Assembly: GCF_020520425.1 (NCBI RefSeq) | Contig: NC_079489.1 | Location: forward strand, 17,012,001-17,076,000 | Direction: 5' to 3' | DNA: 64,000 bases | Origin: Spinacia oleracea | Lineage: Eukaryota > Streptophyta > Magnoliopsida > Caryophyllales > Amaranthaceae | Part shown: piece after piece, positions 33,280 through 45,600 of the stretch | Layout: every line of letters begins with the position of its first letter | Position numbering within the stretch: the first letter of the stretch is position 1 | The notes under the pieces: model-generated | The model's database searches: none | The model's input: only the letters and a program-made list of their open reading frames with translations | Told to the model about the DNA's origin: nothing | Made by a program: the position numbers and the translations under genes

Positions 33280-34668
33280 CTGTATTTACCAATAAACTAT
33301 CATATTTTTCGATCCCTGCGCATCTATATCTATATATTAACTTTGACCGTAAATTTTTATTAATTTACTAAAAGCGAATATGATAAGTAAAATTTGGGCG
33401 GATTAATATCATGGTATATTTTCATAATATTAAATTTTAAGATTTTAAAAATAAGGATAATTAGAGATATTTACGGTCAAAGTTGTGTCTTGTCAAACGT
33501 GTTAATCAAAGTGTTGCAATTTTTTTGAAACGGACGAAGTATTAAAATTCAAATGCAATTATCTCTTCCCATTAAAAAAAAATTATCTCAAACAAGATTT
33601 GAACTATTATATTTCCATTGCTTATACAATTGTATGATAACAATGAATCAATGATGAACTCTACATCATATGATCACATATGAGATGCTGAGATGAAGAT
33701 GTATATAGTTCAGTTGGGGCTTATGTGGGCTCAACCCTTCCTAGAAGGTATATATGGACTAGGGAGAGTTATTACTACTGTTAGCCTTAGAGGTTTGGTG
33801 TCAAATGCTTAATTATATTATATTCTTTATACTTGGTAAATTAGACAAGATTTTTTATTTGCCAAAAAACTCTACATGAATGGGAAAAAGATTGAAATTT
33901 ACGCACTTCTTGTGGTCTTAAATTTCTAATGTTAAAAACGTAATAAAAAATTCTTATCTACAAGTGGTGTACAATAAATATTATACACCGAAGTAAAAGT
34001 TGACTCAAAATGCTTAAAAGTTACATTTATATATGTAAAAGTTATCTGTTTTTTAGTGATAAATTTTTTTTCATTTTAATAAAAAAAAGTTCTTCAAAAT
34101 CACTAATACTCCCTCCGTCCCAAATTAGTTGTTACACTTTCCTTTTTCGTCTGTCTCAGATTAGTTGTTACACTTCTAAATTAGGAATGACCACACAATT
34201 ATTATATTGTCTCTTTCTTTCCACTAAATATATTTTGGTCCCCACACCCTCTTTCATTCAATTAAAAAAAATATCTCACTAACTCCTGTCACATCTACTT
34301 TTTCAATAAAATAACAAATGATAACCAAACAACAACTTATCACCTAAAACTTTGTGCAAATGTAAGTGTAACAACTAATCTGGAGGGAGTAATGTATAAA
34401 ATTAATTATTTTACCCTTTAAAATGTTTATCTATCAACTTTTTTTTTTTTATAATATAAATTTTTTAAAAAAATAGGTTAAAGTTACAAAAAAAACTACA
34501 TAAAAGTTATATTGGTGTACAATAAATTTATTGTACATCTTATACGCGCAAGACCTTTTGAAACATAAAAAAATAGAAACAGATTGTACTAAATATGTTT
34601 CTAACCTAGAATAACCAAATATGATTTCATTTCATGAAAAAAAAAACTGAAAATAATTAATTACTTAC
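33280..34668. other. Locus B intron 5 with Stowaway elements
   Basis: About 1.4 kb. It contains a partial Stowaway (right end ACGGACGAAG before TA at about 33541) and a full one at 34109-34389. ACTTTGACCGTAAAT and its inverse ATTTACGGTCAAAGT (33340, 33470) form a foldback arm of the partial element. Nothing else is recognised. Confidence 0.5.
34109..34389. mobile_element. Stowaway MITE
   Basis: CTCCCTCCGTCCCAAATTAG at the left and CTAATCTGGAGGGAG at the right, with TA on both sides. Repeats of AGTTGTTACACTT occur inside. Confidence 0.85.
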
Positions 34669-34790
34669 AATTAAACCGCGACTTAGGTTAGATCTGCTGA
34701 CAATAGATCGAAAGTAGCGGCAACAAGTTGAATTGAAGGATGCAAAATCTTGTTCTAAAAGCTTCTTATCACCTTCTGCTATGCTCACTC
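34669..34790 (-). CDS. Locus B exon 5 (start of the third B3)
   Basis: After acceptor TCGAAG it reads (x)VSIAEGDKKLLEQDFAS, then CCRYFRSIVSRSNLSRGLI to donor ATT|GTAAGT. The frame is open and length and phase match exon 5'. Confidence 0.78.
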
Positions 34791-34904
34791 CTTCGATATA
34801 AAACATCCATCATTGACACACAAAAAAAAAGTCAGCTAAAACGACTTATATTTTGGATCAGAAGTTAGTGTTCGAGACCAAGGGATGGAAATGAGGTAAC
34901 TTAC

Positions 34905-35155
34905 TATAAAATGTTATTACTGGCTTATCTCCGTTTTTAGTGAGTTCGAAGCAGATAGTATCGTCTTTCTGAAAACCATTAGATTCATAAAAGGAAGACA
35001 ACCATCCTAAAATATAATACTTTCTTTCATCACTTTTGGTATTGTTGCACCAAAGTATCATCTTTTTTGACTTTCCTTCCTTATTTTCGAGCAATATGTC
35101 ACACCATGTTGTTGTAAGACCATTTTCCTTTGCAAATTGGTTTGGTACGTACAAC
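34905..35155 (-). pseudogene. Locus B exon 4 (second B3 remainder) with a four-base insertion
   Basis: The frame YVPNQFAKENGLTTTWCDIL, YYILGWLSSFYESNGFQKDD, FELTKNGDKPVITFY is open. However, relative to exon 4' the start has GTTGTACGTACCA instead of GTTGTACCA, four bases more. With exon 3 ending in phase 0, this puts the downstream sequence out of frame. Confidence 0.75.
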
Positions 35156-35386
35156 CTGCATTATATTTACCATTTGACCAATAATTAAGGATGTACGGGG
35201 AAGATCCTCGATCAAAGGTTAAAACTAACACACAAAAAGACTTTAAATGTTTAAGTGCGTACAAATACAAAAGTTGTACAAATATAAGCAAAGGTAACTT
35301 TTTCTTTATACAGATTTTACTAGACTTTTAATTTATTAGATGAAATTTATACTTTATTAAATAAGTGATCAAGAATTATTACTTAC

Positions 35387-35481
35387 AATTACACCACTCT
35401 TAAGGTGACATGATTTGATAATAGTATAAAAGTATGGATGACAAGGTTTGCTTGTAAGTTCTTCATCATCTTCAATGTCAT
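35387..35481 (-). CDS. Locus B exon 3 (start of the second B3)
   Basis: It reads (x)DIEDDEELTSKPCHPYFYTI, then IKSCHLKSGVI to donor ATT|GTAAGT. Acceptor GCTTAG. It parallels locus A exon 3. Confidence 0.78.
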
Positions 35482-35699
35482 CTAAGCGTATGAATATCAA
35501 TTGAAATCTCGTTAGTAAAAGTTTTCAGTTAAAACAAGTATATGATGGATATATAATTATGCATAAACAAAACATGCAAAAATGTACATATAAACTCTTA
35601 AATTAGGAAAAAGAAAATTTCTCATAAACCACTTTTCCATAGATTTTTTTTTGCGAGAAACTACCTTCTTAAAACAAAAGTTGCGAGAAGAAACGTGGC

Positions 35700-36041
35700 T
35701 TATAAATTTGAGATCGAGTTTGTGACGCCATTAGAGCTTAAAGCTTGCACCACAGTTGTTGTTGATTCATCGTCAAGAGTTGGAAATTCGCGCTCACAAG
35801 AAGTAGGGTCGAAAACGAAGACATCGAAAACCCAAAAGCCTTGATGTCTAAAGATCAAGAAGTCACCAATTTGCAAATCATGGTCTTCACAGAATTTCAC
35901 CCATCCTTGTTTGAATTGCAAATTGTCACCTAAATCAATCTTCACATCCCAAATTTTCTGTCTCTTGTCTATTAATAAGGCTGTCTTTTCTCCTTTTTCT
36001 GATCCTACACCAAGATATTTGTGGAATGATTTCGGGATTGA
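35700..36041 (-). CDS. Locus B exon 2 (first B3 domain)
   Basis: From acceptor TGCAG it reads SIPKSFHKYLGVGSEKGE, LLIDKRQKIWDVKIDLGD, GWVKFCEDHDLQIGDFLIF and WVFDVFVFDPTSCEREFP, then reaches a stop after TNSISNL. This is a complete N-terminal REM B3 domain. If exon 2 is the end of one transcript form, the product would be about 137 residues with a single B3. No strong donor precedes the stop. Confidence 0.82.
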   Translation of the reverse strand, partial: SIPKSFHKYLGVGSEKGEKTALLIDKRQKIWDVKIDLGDNLQFKQGWVKFCEDHDLQIGDFLIFRHQGFWVFDVFVFDPTSCEREFPTLDDESTTTVVQALSSNGVTNSISNL

Positions 36042-36217
36042 CTGCAATTTTACATGCAAATAAAAATTTAATATTAATTAGCAAATTAGTACAGTACGTT
36101 ATTAAGCTTGTCGCGTAGCTTAATTATCACGTTGATAGTGTAATTGGAATAGTACTGTGACAATTAAGCATGAACTAATGAGGTAAGGAGTTATATAGAA
36201 GTATAAGACGGACTTAC

Positions 36218-36286
36218 AAAATTAGATTGGAAGCCAGGAATGAGAGGTTGGAAAAAGTGAGGTTTTGTAGGGCGATATAAGCTCAT
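36218..36286 (-). CDS. Locus B exon 1
   Basis: 23 codons, MSLYRPTKPHFFQPLIPGF to SNF, then donor GTAAGTC. The same length and phase as in loci A and C fix the start. Confidence 0.82.
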
Positions 36287-36604
36287 TTTAGCTTCCCTTA
36301 AGAAAACAAATTTGTGTTACTTTGTTTGCTTGAAGAAAGCTTTGTGTATGTATATGTTTGAGAAGCTCTTGTACGCTGTTGGTGCTTTTAATGTAGAAGG
36401 TGCATGTGCAAGTGTGCAACAACAACCAACATATATAGTACATAGTAAATTAGTAATACTACGTAGTTGTTCTGTTGTGTTACTCCGTATGACTGTTGTC
36501 TACGCTTGATTCACGTACTCTGTATAATGTATAATCGTTTTGGTTTTTTTGTAAGAGGTAAGAAAAAAGAATTAAGGAGATCCTCCACACGTGAATTCCT
36601 TATA

Positions 36605-36936
36605 CTTCCTCCGTCCCAGAATACTTGACTTGTTTTCCTTATCGGGCCGTCCCTTAATACTTGACCTGTTTCTAAAAATGGAAATATTCTAATAATATTA
36701 TATTATTTCTCACTTCACCCCTATTAACCCACCTACCCCCTACTCCATACAAAAAATAATTAAAAATTCAACCCGGCCCTACTCTCCCCCAACCCCACCT
36801 CTTAACCCACCTCCCACTAACTACATTTAAACAATACCCCACTATCAACTACTACCTATTAAATTAAATAAGTCAATTTAAGTCCCTTAAACTCTGTGCC
36901 GGTCAAACCGGATCGAGTATTCCGGGACGGAGGGAG
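36605..36936. mobile_element. Stowaway MITE, same subfamily as 3398-3725
   Basis: CTTCCTCCGTCCCAGAATAC and GTATTCCGGGACGGAGGGAG are inverted, with TA flanks. The internal sequence is nearly identical to the copy inside B3 exon 5 of locus A. Confidence 0.9.
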
Positions 36937-36939
36937 TAA

Positions 36940-37300
36940 TTATTTTGAACAATGGAAGTTAAATTTGGACTATTACAAGGATCAATATACATAGTATTAT
37001 CAACTAAATGTCTCACGTTTGCTATCCAGTCAACCGCTGTGTTTGCATCTGTAAATATGTTTGATTTCCCATTTGATGATAGATCCAAGTAAGGTATTGA
37101 TATCATTAATGATGCATTGCAACTTCCACGGAATGGACCAGCACCGGCCCTTTGATAGAATTGATGACAAGAAGGTTATCTCCTTCAATGTGAAGTTGTT
37201 TGATACTACGTATTAAGCTTGATAGCTTCTTGAATTCTTTTTGAAGAGTCAGTGTTTCTGCCATGAAGGATACAGTTCAAACTTTTTGGCTCTACCCATG
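36940..37300 (-). pseudogene. RNase H-like (RVT_3) fragment
   Basis: Frames on the minus strand read SLIRSIKQLHIEGDNLLVIN and later TDANTAVDWIANVRHLVDN. The pair EGDNLxVI ... ANTAVDWIAN is the pattern of the RVT_3 RNase H-like domain found in plant LINE-related and uncharacterised proteins (usual EGDS/DNxxVI and REANxxADxLA). The two motifs are in different frames, so it is broken. Whether it came from a LINE or a host gene is unclear. Confidence 0.5.
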
Positions 37301-37519
37301 AATTATCCAGTAATAGGTCTTTCACAATGAGATCCACCTATACAGTAACGGTATTTAATTTTGAAGGTTAGCTGGAAAAAAAGATTTTCTTTTTAGTAAG
37401 TAGTGAAAGGGCTATCAAGAAAAAGAGGTTTAAAATGCAAGTACAATAAATAAAAAAATAAGTTCAGTAATCCATCTCAAAAAAGTAATCTTTTCGTCTA
37501 GTCTATTTTTAATCATTTT

Positions 37520-37612
37520 GGCGGCATGACCGAGTGGTAAGGCGGAGAACTGCAAAATTGTGTATTACCCAACCATATCAGGTTCTCCGACTCAACTAGC
37601 CACCGCTGTTGC
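37520..37612 (+). tRNA. Broken tRNA-Cys(GCA)-like sequence, probably plastid-derived
   Basis: GGCGGCATGACCGAGTGG and GGCGGAGAACTGCAAA match the 5' half of plastid trnC-GCA, including the D-arm and a GCA anticodon, with about three changes. The 3' half does not restore the acceptor stem (no TGCCGCC). It is therefore a tRNA relic from organelle DNA or a retroposed copy. Confidence 0.45.
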
Positions 37613-37754
37613 AAATTGAAAGTGCATGAAGAAACGGATTGACCTTTGGAGTCTCTAATTAATAATAACTCTTGTTGCCGCTGAAGTCGCTTTGGTTAAA
37701 CCATCAAAGTTGAGTTGTATAATGTATAAAATTAATTAAAGTTATACCTAGCAC

Positions 37755-37925
37755 GTTTTTTTTTTTCTACTACGAGGAGTTTTCATCGCCTTTGGTGAGT
37801 CGACTGATCTCTCGCGGGGTTTGCATGGGTATCTCGATGGACAACATCTCTTCCAGATGAGATTTTTTTCATACCTAAGGCTCGAACCCGAGACTTTGGT
37901 TAAGGAGTAAGACGCAGTACGAAAA
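37755..37925 (-). mobile_element. Candidate tRNA-derived SINE
   Basis: Read on the minus strand, CTCGGGTTCGAGCC (B-box-like) is followed by about 130 bases and a poly-A run (poly-T at 37759-37768). No clear target duplication was found, so the call is tentative. Confidence 0.4.
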
Positions 37926-37962
37926 CAGTTATTAATAATGAAAGCTGGTTTGTTGACATGTA

Positions 37963-38247
37963 CTCCCTCCGTTTTTTATTGTTCTTTACGTTTGACATTT
38001 TGCACGTTTATTAACGACTAATTAATGTGCATTGAGATTCCTCTATTTTTTTATTTAAACAAGGAAAATTACGTTTATTTATATATTAAATGACCCAATG
38101 AATTTAATTGGTTAAAATAATCATTTGACACAAATTTTGATAGAATATTAAAGCATTTATGTGATAATATAAAAGGAGATGTAAAAAACATTTTGAGACA
38201 CCCAAAAAGAAATGTAAAGAATTAAAAAAAAAAAAAAACAAAGTGAG
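37963..38247. mobile_element. Stowaway MITE
   Basis: Left CTCCCTCCGTTTTTTATTG with TA before it. Right end AAAGAATT-poly A-CAAAGTGAG then TA, a worn copy of the inverse. Confidence 0.65.
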
Positions 38248-38249
38248 TA

Positions 38250-39600
38250 CTATGTTACACTTTCTCGTGTACTATATTCCCATTTCTCGTCTACTATATT
38301 TCACATTCATATGCAAATCAATTACTAATATATTATACTCCACTTTTCAGTGTATTATATTCCAATTTTCTTAAAACCCGAATTTTTAGTCTGTATTATC
38401 TAAACAATGTTTGTTAGGTTTGTACTATTGATTCAGATGATGGGAATAGTAATATTGATTGACCATTCAATATTGGATTTAGCAACAATTTCTGACGATA
38501 TTCAATGCTCTGCCTCCACCAAACATTACATTTATGGTAATTTCACAACTTTCTTTTATCAATAAATACGCTCCACTGCACATATGAAATATCACCAGAA
38601 CATAGAATGTACAAGAGAAAGGGTTTAAGTTTGGTTTACTACTAAGGCATTGGTAAACAAAAGTGTTTAAATTGAATAACATACGTCTCAATTGAAGAGG
38701 GAGGATTCGTACATGTGACATATCGTATACAGGCTGGAGGTAAGTATTACTCGTAGGTATTTGGGTATTGGGTTGTCCAACAATCGCAAGAAGAAGAGAA
38801 ATACACGGATACCCATCACCTAAAATTTCTATGGTAGAGTACATATCTAACATATTCAAGCAACAACAATTGGGAGGGGATCGGAACCTATCCACCCAGA
38901 ACTCGTCCCGAATCCAGATTAACCTAAGGGTGAACCGGGTGATAACATATTCATTATACAAAAACAAGTACAGATTTAAGTTTGGGCTGATACCAAAAAA
39001 AAACATATTCACCCAAGCAAGTACAGATTTAAGTTTGGGCTGATACAAATCTAAATTCATTATACAAAAACAAGTGACACATTGTAAAATCAATGATGGA
39101 GTTCAGCAACATGTGGGATCCCAACAATACGGGTAACCTAGCTTGAAATCAACCGAAATAGTTATTGAAAGTTGAAGCCGATAACTCAAGTTCACCCCCA
39201 AGTGAATAAACCTGAAAATCAAAAAATGAAGATTGACTCGTGTAGATTTTTGAAGGATTTTTCAAAAGGAAAAAATTGACCAAGGAGTACCCTAGTTTGA
39301 CCTGAGTTAAATTGACCCAAACTATATGACACGTCACCCGAATCTGATCGCCTGAACCAAACACAATCCAAATGATCATTTTGCTACAGCTAGTTTCCTT
39401 ACTTTAATCTGATGTCAAAACCCCCCTCACTTACGTTAATTGATAAATACACAATGGCATTACATCCCACTGGTGTACAAGAGGGTTATATCGGTAGCAA
39501 TTCATCTTACATCCAACTCAGGAGTTGGTCCAATTCACTCTTGCATTTACACTTGTATTCGAAAAGCAGGACATAAAAATCACCTGCAACTTGTTGAGGA
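38250..39600. other. Gene-free interval downstream of SGF11
   Basis: No supported exon. A 204-codon minus ORF (38479-39093) has no domain and crosses a locally repeated stretch (AAGTACAGATTTAAGTTTGGGCTGATAC twice, 38967-39050). GGGTATTGGG ... ACGGATACCCATC near 38760-38815 suggests transposon debris. Confidence 0.4.
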
Positions 39601-39665
39601 AAGAAGATCCGCCTGTTGAGTATAAACAGTGAACTGCAGTCTATGGCATCCATCCAATTCACTTC

Positions 39666-42600
39666 TCACGAGTCTTCGGATGTGCCATTTGGGAATTCGT
39701 CACCTGGACCACCAGGTGATCCGTTTGATAACCGGTTCGCGGCTGTGGAATTCGAATAAGGGGAGTACGCAGAAACAGGGCTGTTTCGGGAGTAGCGGTT
39801 CTGTGCTGCTGTGCTACTTCTGGTTACTTTAAGACGAGCCTTTCTACCCTGTTTGTACCATCAAAGAAAGGGTAAATATCAAGGACATCGTAGCAGCATA
39901 ACATTAAGTCAGATGAATGATCAGCCAAAAGAGGGAAAAATATAACGTCGAAGAGAAAAGCAGTTTCTTAGTTTTTCCTTCCATTTCTTATCTCCATTAC
40001 ATTAACTAACCTTTCCCATGCATTTCTCCAAATGTGGGGCAAATCTTCCAGCTGCAATAGACCTCCCGCAGTTCATGCAGTCAAATACATCGTTTGCTAC
40101 AGTTGGATGTGTTTGTCCAAATATGTCAACTACGTGCTTTCCATTTGCTTCACCACTGTTGCTTGAATCAGCAACCTTTATCCTGGCCTGTACTGACAAC
40201 TTCAACTCTTCTTCCTCTTCTTCCAAATTCCGGTCAAGACCAAGCCTCGCAATCCGGTGGCACTCTGATGCAACATCAACAATGATCGAATCCAAGAGGT
40301 CACTAAATAACTGTGATGAAAGCTGCAAGCAACAAACCTTACAAGTTCATCAACTAAAACATATTGCACATGTAATGGACAAGACATACAACACAAAACA
40401 AACAGGTTCAGCTATTATGCAGTCATACAAGGGTTAGGTTAGCTTAAGAAAATAAAAATTCAGGTGTATCTCATATTCAACCTCTTAAACCCACACCCGC
40501 TGGAGAGATATTCAACCTCATACATGTTTTATCTGGCTCCTAATGTCCTAAGCTAACCTCTCTGGACATCACTGAAACCTTGAGCTAGTTGATCAAAATC
40601 TTAGACCTCTGATGCATAAGTAGTTAAGTACAGATAAATGATTGTTTTCCTTTGTTTATATGCTTGTTACAACGTATATTATCAAGAATAAAGTGAATTA
40701 AAAGTTGGTATTAATTGTACATATTACAAACATACCACACTCTACACATTAACCAAGTGCAGAAAAGAATATAGCACCCCAAAAAGCAGTGCATTAGAAA
40801 TCTGTATACACTGTCATTCTGCAATCATAGATTTAGATACAAGATAACCTTGGTGGAACGATGGGTATTTCACAGAAGGCAACAAATCAACCCCCAAAAT
40901 ACAATGCTAAATATATTCAAGCACATGCTAACTTGGTGAGTCTGATTTCACAGGAGATTTGTCTGCATACACACTCTCCCACCCAGCCACGCATACTGGA
41001 CCACTATCTCTTACGAGTACTGGACTAGCCAGGTTTCTACAGATATAAAAAAAATGCTTGACATTCTGTCATCAGTCATCAGTCATCAGTCATCAACCAA
41101 CATCATCCCTAACCCAATATGCGCACTTTGTATAGATCACATATCATCCATCATTCATCTCTATCCATAATTCAAAGCAAAATCCATAATTTATAGGTGC
41201 ATCGAATACAACCAAAGAAGCTCATCAAAGTTCTTCAATACAACCAAAGAAGCTCATCCAAGTACTTTAATAAAACCAAAGAAGCTCATCCAAGTACTTT
41301 AATAAAACCAAAGAAGCTCATCCAAGTTCTTTAAATCAAAGGCCTCTAACTTCAATTAAGTGCCTCTAGCTTCTATAAAAATATTTCCTCACTTAGAAAG
41401 GGAAACTCCAATAGGATGCAAGATTTTGACTCATACATGGGGTACAACCACCCATGTGAACAAGCAGCACCCTCTAAGAAATGATTGACAAACGTAATCA
41501 AAATAATGGTAGGAATGTGCTATAAGCAACAATTCAAACAGGATGTTCTTATCATGGAGAATGTCAAGTGGAAATGAAAAGGACGCATGTGACATAAGTT
41601 GTTGGATCACCAGTGCATGTGGTGATAAGAAAAAAAGTTGTTTTAACTAGGAGTCTAGGAGTGAATTCATCTCTGTAGATAGCTGAAACCTTGTCTAGCT
41701 GAATGTACCTAGCCCCAAGACTCCAACCAATACGTGCTTGAGGGGTTCTTCTAATTTCCCAATTCTGGCTTGCAGAAAATCAGAGCTCTTCTAAGGCCAA
41801 TCGCTAATCCTGATTTCCTGAAATAGCCTGGAATCACTATAATAGGCCAATCTTCTATTAGTCACTTTGAAAAAAATATAGTGAAGCATTGTGAGAGTCA
41901 GCGGCTCCCGCCCCATCAAGAAATTGAAAAACCGTTACATATTCAGAGTATATAAAGATACAAATTAACCTTTGCCTCAATGGTCATGTGGTCGTCAGAT
42001 GTTAAGTGTTTTGTTGATGCATTTTTCCCAGGATCGATTCTTTAATCCTACAAAGTTGCTCTTTTTACTTGCCTGTGTTCTTTTTCCCAGTATTCTTTTA
42101 CACTTTTTGTTTTTGTTTTACTTTCTTCTTTTATTTCTTTTTGATAGGATCGTTCTTTTTTCTTTCATTTTTAGAAAACAGCAAAATTTTCATGTAAAAC
42201 GTGTATTATTAGTACAAAGTCATATTTAGTTTATGTTTACTTTATACGAAGTATTATAATCAAAATTTTGATTTATACTCCCCCTGTCCCTTAATACTCG
42301 CACCGCTTTCCTTTTCGGGCCGTCCCTTAATACTTGCACCGCTTCTATAAATGGAAATTTTTATCAATATTATATTATTTCTCACACTTACCTACACCCT
42401 ACTCCCTACAGAAAATTATTTAAAAATTCACACCCCCCACACACCACTCCCCACCCTTACACATTTTCCACTAACTATATTAAAAAAATACCCCACTATC
42501 AACTAACACCTATTAAATTAATAAGTCAATTCAAGTGTCTTAAACTCCACACCGGTCAAACCGGTGCAAGTATTAAGGGACAGAGGGAGTACTATTTAAC

Positions 42601-45600
42601 CCCCCAACAACTATTTCCTGGCTCCGCCATTGGTGAGAGTTCATCAATAAGGAAATATCTTTGATTCTAGTAACCCCAAAATTTCAATAGTCCAACTGTT
42701 CAAGAACTTATATGTTTGGTATGTTGATGAGACTTTCAGATAACTTTGGTGTCTTCCCTAGTAGCGCACTATAGGCAACAGAACAAAGAGGTTCTATCAG
42801 TTTGATTTGGAGGGAAAGGTTTAAAATAGAATAGAGTATTTCAGACTCGCAGTGCTCTTACCTTTCACCAGCATTGAACTAAAAGCTAATCTTTTGGTTC
42901 TTTCCTCTCTTTCCACCGATGTTCAGTATGCGGATTTTCCAGTGCATTGATGGTAGAATAGGCATACCTGGTGGAAAATTGGAGGGAAAATAATAGCATC
43001 ATTGCTGCCTATTGCTGCAACGACATTTCCTATTGTTTGTGTCAGAAGCTCATCATGAAAAAATAGGTAACTTAAATTAGCAAGCTTTGATCATCAAACA
43101 AGCTTAGAGAATCCTAAATATTCCAGACACAGTTTTGTCCCAACTCCCAAGTTTCTGGGGGTAAATATAAGGAATAGGAGGAGGGCTAGCAAGAGGTTAG
43201 CTACTTGGAGTTGGGAATTACATTTTTCAATCAAGATACAGTGTCATCCTTGGGTGCAATGAGAAATCCCTTGAAGGTATGTTATGGAGGAAAGTATCAT
43301 GTCGATAGAAGTCAATGAGGAAGAAGAATTAGAGACTTGTTAGAATATTTGGGGTGAGCGACCTACATGTATTATGTTCATCCCTCTGCCTTCCCACCTG
43401 ATCAAGAACAAGCTTGCCTTCCCTTACAGTAAGCAATGACACTACACTGCTGAGAATATCTATTGACATGCAGGAATTGGAAGATGATAGATGACAATAC
43501 TGGATTACTGGTAGTAGTCAAGCTCAGGATGATAAGTATCAAATGTACAAGTAGGACAAGGGGTTAAATCCTAGGTGGTTAATACTTAGGTGAACCTAAG
43601 CAAAGGGGCCCTTCCATAAGAAGAAGTAATGGACCTAGATTGTGCTTCGTACCAATGGAGGGCAATGCAGACACATCAGATATACTCTTTCCAGACTAGT
43701 GTTAGCCCAACTTTGGACAGTGGTCATTTTGGACTCAAGAGGTGAAAAGGACAGCATGATGCATTGAGTATATGGATGTCTTATTGGATGTATTAAGTTA
43801 TTAACTTGAGTATGGTAAGTAAGTTATTTTCAAAGTGGTACGGAGTAACCACGTTGATAATTTGAATTGCCACAAAGTACAAATGAGGCCTGAATACTTT
43901 TGGGGTTAAAAAAATAGGGAACACTCTAGGGAGCAACTCTGTACTGTCACCAAAGACGTTTTGGCAGATAAGGATTCATGGTGTTTTGGGATTAGTGTTA
44001 CCATGGATAGCTGGTGGAGAAATGATAGGACTGCTACTTATGCCCCATGGTCTTAGCAGCTAGGTTTTCATTTGTCTATACACGTCGTGGAAGGGTGGGC
44101 TAAATTGCAAGTCTGCAACTATCATAGGGCTAAAACATAGGGTCCTAAACTGCAACTTTCAAGGGCTAAAATATAGGGTGCTAAACTGCAACCATCATGG
44201 CTACACACAACAGCTATATGATTCTTGCATGAAATGAAAACATCAAAGGTTCAGACAGAAACTGTTGTAGGCTTTTGGTAAGGGCCTTTCCCAGATAAAT
44301 ACAATGACCGGATAGTCCACAAAGGAGCTCAGAGGAAACTATGTTTTCTGAGGCTACATTTCTCATCAAGGCATTCACTGATCAGTTATACTTTCAACGC
44401 TTAAAAATCTCCCAACAAAACTTGATACTTCAGGAAGTACAGAAAGAATTGGAATTTAGAAGGCCTGTATTTTGGATACTGAAATTCATTTTAAGAACCA
44501 CAAAAGTCCAGAAGGCAGCTATCATACAGCTGAGTGAATTGAACAATAAAGCCTCCAAGTATTCCCTCTCCTTTTGCTGTTAACGCTTCAAATACCTCTG
44601 TATTATTCATGACCTTAGCAACATAAACAGCAGTTGGCTGCTAGGAGCTCAGAACACGCTTAAGAAAGGGCAATAGAATTTTGCTACTTCAGAAGTAAAG
44701 GATTGCAGACAAAAATAAAAAGCCTACATTTTGGTTGTTGCCATTTATTTAAAAGACAGCTAAAAAGATAGGTGAGTGAATCAGATAAGAATGTCTCAAA
44801 GTAATCACTCTACCTTTGTTGTTAGAGTTATAATATGTCTGTATTATTATTATTGGTGGAGGTCCTGGTGGACAAAGCCTTACCATATAGCATTACGAAA
44901 GGTAAGACAAACAGAAAGTGATTTGCGGACTACCTCCAGTCCTCCTCTAGTTAGTGGATTGTGACTGCAAACAGTTACACAAAGAAACTAGGCAAACAAG
45001 GTTGGAACTTTTTTATAAAAAAAAAAAATCTCTGATAGTCTGTTTATTGAACTTCTTTCTGTTGATTGACTTAAAATGCTTATGTTGATTGACCGGAGCA
45101 GAAACCCAAACTGCATAACCTACAATGACACCATCAACCAATGATACTCCCAAGTATAAGAAGGTCAAAACACATAAAACCTTACCCCTAATCAATCAAC
45201 AGTGATAGATTTCTTGACCTTCCTACGCCATTCATAAAATCAAAAAAAACCACTGAGGTGTAAAATAATCTCCCAAGAGCCTCCAAGTCTTAGAAACAAC
45301 AACCACCCAATCAGATTCTGTGAAGGTCTAGATGTATGACACCTTACCCTATGGCATTTTAAAAATAAGAACGAGAATTTGGGGATTGAAGCGAAACATG
45401 GGAGTGGAAATCGGTGGTTGCGGAATCACTAGACAATTCCCATTTCCTAGTTTGATTGTGGTGAGAATATACTGGGAACAAATTACAAAATTACTTAGCG
45501 GTCAGTAACACCTCCCTCTCCCTTTCAACCAACGGCACTTTGGTCTTCAATGAATCCCCATCCAACGAAACAACAACACAATCGTGGTTTTGGAAACTCC

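Larger units (their letters stand above)
24625..36286 (-). pseudogene. REM-type B3 transcription factor locus B, multi-B3 with a duplicated exon block
   Basis: Exons on the minus strand are 36286-36218, 36041-about 35700 (B3-1), 35481-35387 plus 35155-34905 (B3-2) and 34790-34669 plus 33279-33039 (B3-3). A second block then follows: 32141-31895, 25683-25568 and 24865-24625. The second block matches exons 4, 5 and 6 in order and phase, so it arose by internal tandem duplication or is the tail of a second gene copy without exons 1-3. Two lesions are seen. Four extra bases (GTAC) at the start of exon 4 shift its frame (VV then YVPNQFA), and an in-frame TAG occurs in the last exon near 24714. Exon 2 ends at a stop with no clear donor. 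A 6 kb transposon nest sits in the intron 25.7-31.9 kb. Function is inferred from family only. Confidence 0.65.

Noticed and set aside
37520-37612. Functional tRNA-Cys
   Set aside because: The 5' half matches, but the acceptor stem and anticodon stem cannot form with the 3' side.
38479-39093. 204-codon minus ORF
   Set aside because: No domain, local direct repeats inside, no splice or start context; chance opening in an AT-rich interval.
41067-41100. CATCAGT repeats considered as a CRISPR-like or regulatory array
   Set aside because: The units are directly joined without spacers; it is a simple tandem repeat in an intron.
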